DNA of 7,648 nucleotides from Rhodospirillales bacterium (lineage in GTDB: Bacteria; Pseudomonadota; Alphaproteobacteria; Rhodospirillales; JASLLV01): NCBI GenBank assembly GCA_030754475.1, contig JASMAE010000293.1, forward strand, positions 1-7,648. The letters run 5' to 3'. This document shows, piece by piece, positions 6,041 through 7,648 of this stretch (within the stretch, counting starts at the first letter, position 1; every line of letters starts with the position of its first letter). Below the pieces are notes generated by a model that did no database searches, was not told the origin of the DNA, and was given only the letters and a program-made list of their open reading frames with translations. The position numbers and the translations under genes were made by a program.

Positions 6041-7270
6041 CTATCTACGATATTCGCCTGCGGCTTTGCGTTGGCGGTGCTTGATCGCGCCGACACCGAG
6101 CGAGAGGATCGTCATGGCGACGGCCGCGGCCGTCATCAACCCAACGGCGCTCTCCCAGTTCCCCGCGGCGGTCACCACCGCCGCCAGCGCCGGGGGGCCG
6201 GCGACGTTGCCGAGATTGGTACCCTGGACCAAGAGACCGTTCGTCGTCCCCATCTGGGCTGCCGTGGGCGCGAAGCTAGGGACCGCGGCCCGGAGCGCGG
6301 TCGGCGGCATCCCCCCGAACGCGGAAAACGCCAGGCAAAGCGCGTAGCGAGTCCCGTCCGATAGGCCGGGATCGAAGATTCCTACCGCCGCGAACCCCAT
6401 CGCGGCCGCCGCGCCCGCCATTAAAAGCCAACGCGGGAACCGGCGGTGGAGCAACCAGCCGGCGATCAGGTTTCCGGGAACGTTGACCGCGACGACGACC
6501 GCGGTCATGACCGCGGCCGCGGCCGATCCCGTTCCGCGTTCCTCGATCAGGAACGTCGGCAACCAGACCATGACCGCGAGCCACTGGAACGTGAACAGCC
6601 CGAAGCAAAGTGCGAGAAGCCACGTGCCGAACGTCGAAACGGTCAGCCGAACGTTGCGCGCCAATGATGCGTCGCGCGCCCGGTGGTGGACCTTGTCAAC
6701 GTCGCGCCGCGTGCCCATCGCGAGAACGACGAGCCAGATCACGGTCACGAGCGCCGTCACCTGCCAAAGCCCCCTCCACCCCGACCCCCCGAGCAACAGC
6801 GGCGATACCACGATCATTAAGGCGACGCCGGCGGGCACGTTGGTGCTCCACACACCGAGCGCGAGTGCGCGATCACCGGCGTGCGCGGCATGTGCGACCA
6901 TCGAAGGTGCCGCGACCGCGACCGCGACCGCAAGGAACCCCAGTCCCTCGACGAGGCGCGAAGCAAGAAGCGAAGGGCCCGTTTCCGCAAGGCTTCCGGC
7001 GAAGCTGCCCACCGCAAGCGCGCCAAGGCCGATCAACGTCAGGCGCCTGTGTCCGATGGTGTCGGCGACGCTTCCCGCGACCATGCCAAGCGCCAAGCCC
7101 GTCACCGCGAAGGCTGAGACCAGCCAACCGCCGACCACCAGGCTGAGACCCAGCTCGGCGCGCACGATCGGCATGGCTGGCGGCAGCTTTCCGACGTGTA
7201 AGGCGGCAATGTAACCGGCGACGACGGCAAATAGGATCGTGTTCCAGCGGGTCCCTTCGGTCCCGTTCAT
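6041..7270 (-). CDS. MFS transporter, second of two paralogs, substrate unknown
   Basis: This is a second 12-TM major facilitator protein, 409 residues. It aligns along its whole length with the MFS at 2048-3259, with roughly half the residues identical by eye. Shared stretches include GKLPP near the N terminus, GHRRLT in the motif-A loop (here GSVADTIGHRRLT, with Thr where the first copy has Arg), WLPTFLxEER, NVPGN and GTTNGLL. It has a short VAVAVAAPS expansion in TM4 and a longer, charged linker between the two halves (RRDVDKVHHRARD). The ATG at 7270 has a good Shine-Dalgarno, AGGGAGAG on this strand, about 8 bases upstream, unlike the first copy. It converges on the decarboxylase gene across a terminator and is divergent from the anchored protein at the right edge. 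The two copies probably carry related but not identical substrates. Direction of transport is unknown. Confidence 0.94.
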   Translation of the reverse strand: MNGTEGTRWNTILFAVVAGYIAALHVGKLPPAMPIVRAELGLSLVVGGWLVSAFAVTGLALGMVAGSVADTIGHRRLTLIGLGALAVGSFAGSLAETGPSLLASRLVEGLGFLAVAVAVAAPSMVAHAAHAGDRALALGVWSTNVPAGVALMIVVSPLLLGGSGWRGLWQVTALVTVIWLVVLAMGTRRDVDKVHHRARDASLARNVRLTVSTFGTWLLALCFGLFTFQWLAVMVWLPTFLIEERGTGSAAAAVMTAVVVAVNVPGNLIAGWLLHRRFPRWLLMAGAAAAMGFAAVGIFDPGLSDGTRYALCLAFSAFGGMPPTALRAAVPSFAPTAAQMGTTNGLLVQGTNLGNVAGPPALAAVVTAAGNWESAVGLMTAAAVAMTILSLGVGAIKHRQRKAAGEYRR

Positions 7271-7317
7271 GTCGCGTCTCTCCCTGATCGGCCCGGCGGC
7301 GCAAGTCTAGAGCGTTA

Positions 7318-7331
7318 TCCACTTACGTGGA
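7318..7331. promoter_or_regulatory. Inverted repeat TCCAC-TTAC-GTGGA in divergent spacer
   Basis: Perfect 5-bp arms flank a 4-base centre, about 50 bases upstream of the MFS start codon and about 130 before the plus-strand gene. On the minus strand a possible -10 box TAGACT follows close by, but no good -35 is visible. It could be a regulator site for the MFS gene or part of a dispersed intergenic repeat. Confidence 0.35.
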
Positions 7332-7356
7332 ATCGCACCTCGCCGCACCCCCAGGA

Positions 7357-7376
7357 GTGCTTGCGGACGCGAGCAC
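7357..7376. repeat. 8-bp hairpin with GGAC loop in divergent spacer
   Basis: GTGCTTGC and GCGAGCAC form an 8-bp stem with one T-G wobble around a GGAC loop. No T-run follows on either strand. It could be a leader-RNA structure for the downstream plus-strand gene or chance in GC-rich sequence. Confidence 0.3.
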
Positions 7377-7459
7377 CGGTTGCGCCCGTTCCCAATCCCT
7401 GCCAAAAGAAAACCGGAACACGCGCCCCGTAGAAGCGGTTGCGGGCGCCGGAGCGAACG

Positions 7460-7648
7460 ATGCGCAACGTGGTCATCGGAGGAATTACCGGCCTCGTCGC
7501 CGGCGTCGTGATCGACGCGACGATCGTCGCGCCGCAACTCGACATCGCGGCGCGTGGCCCGACCGCCGGGGCCGCCATCGCGGACGGGCCGCCAGGGAAT
7601 GGGGTACGCGAAACCCCGTCGCCGACGTTGCCTATCGACCGGGATTCA
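7460..7648 (+). CDS. N-terminally anchored or exported protein, 3'-truncated; possibly a TRAP solute-binding protein
   Basis: An ATG at 7460, preceded at 6 bases by GGAG (7450-7453), opens a frame of 63 codons that runs off the right edge without a stop. The protein begins MRNVVIGGITGLVAGVVI, a single positive residue then a Gly-rich hydrophobic stretch (about residues 4-27) with GxxxG-like spacing. A Pro/Ala/Gly-rich polar segment follows, as in a signal anchor with a periplasmic linker. This start style resembles TRAP (DctP-type) substrate-binding proteins in alphaproteobacteria as I remember them, but no domain of that family lies within the window, so the function is unproven. It is divergent from the second MFS gene. 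The antisense frame over the same bases shows no such features. Confidence 0.6.
   Translation, partial: MRNVVIGGITGLVAGVVIDATIVAPQLDIAARGPTAGAAIADGPPGNGVRETPSPTLPIDRDS

Noticed and set aside
4939..6084. 381-residue plus-strand frame inside the decarboxylase gene
   Set aside because: Arg/His/Gln-rich shadow of the decarboxylase gene with no membrane or domain signal.
7315..7578. Antisense open frame over the right-edge gene
   Set aside because: No domain, no hydrophobic pattern and no ribosome binding site; the plus-strand frame has a clear anchor and Shine-Dalgarno.
1..7648. CRISPR arrays, tRNA genes, insertion sequences or phage genes
   Set aside because: No regularly spaced direct repeats, cloverleaf-like segments, transposase or integrase motifs, or target-site duplications were found by eye.

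Overview
The window is GC-rich throughout, with strong third-position G/C and long antisense shadow frames. Together with the gene content (TRAP and MFS transporters, a dienelactone hydrolase, DapA-fold and LysA-fold enzymes) this suggests an environmental alphaproteobacterium. That assignment is inference; no rRNA, tRNA, IS element or CRISPR array was seen.

Left part (1-2047): the 3' part of a TRAP transporter large membrane subunit (DctM family) runs in from the left edge and stops at 1067. After about 200 bases comes a dienelactone-hydrolase gene that is broken near its middle: an in-frame TAG lies within about 10 bases of a one-base frame change. All catalytic residues survive on the two pieces. 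A short convergent spacer with two inverted repeats follows.

Central part (2048-7270): two paralogous 12-TM MFS transporters, both on the minus strand, bracket a two-gene plus-strand unit. The unit holds a DapA/N-acetylneuraminate-lyase-fold enzyme and, 111 bases downstream, a fold-type III PLP decarboxylase of the LysA/DapDC type. Both keep the catalytic core of their families (Schiff-base Lys and Tyr; PLP Lys and the GPxC cysteine). Both also change residues that recognise the lysine-pathway substrates, so ordinary lysine biosynthesis is doubtful. The first MFS gene is divergent from the pair across a 213-base spacer containing a perfect 12-bp palindrome. The second converges on the pair at a strong intrinsic terminator.

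Right part (7271-7648): a 189-base divergent spacer with inverted repeats leads to the start of a plus-strand gene with an N-terminal membrane anchor, cut by the window edge and possibly a TRAP solute-binding protein.

The simplest reading is a small-molecule uptake or export and conversion locus. The two enzymes would act in sequence on an unidentified keto or amino acid, and the flanking MFS carriers would move substrate or product. The enzyme pair with altered active sites between duplicated carriers is the most interesting part of the window.
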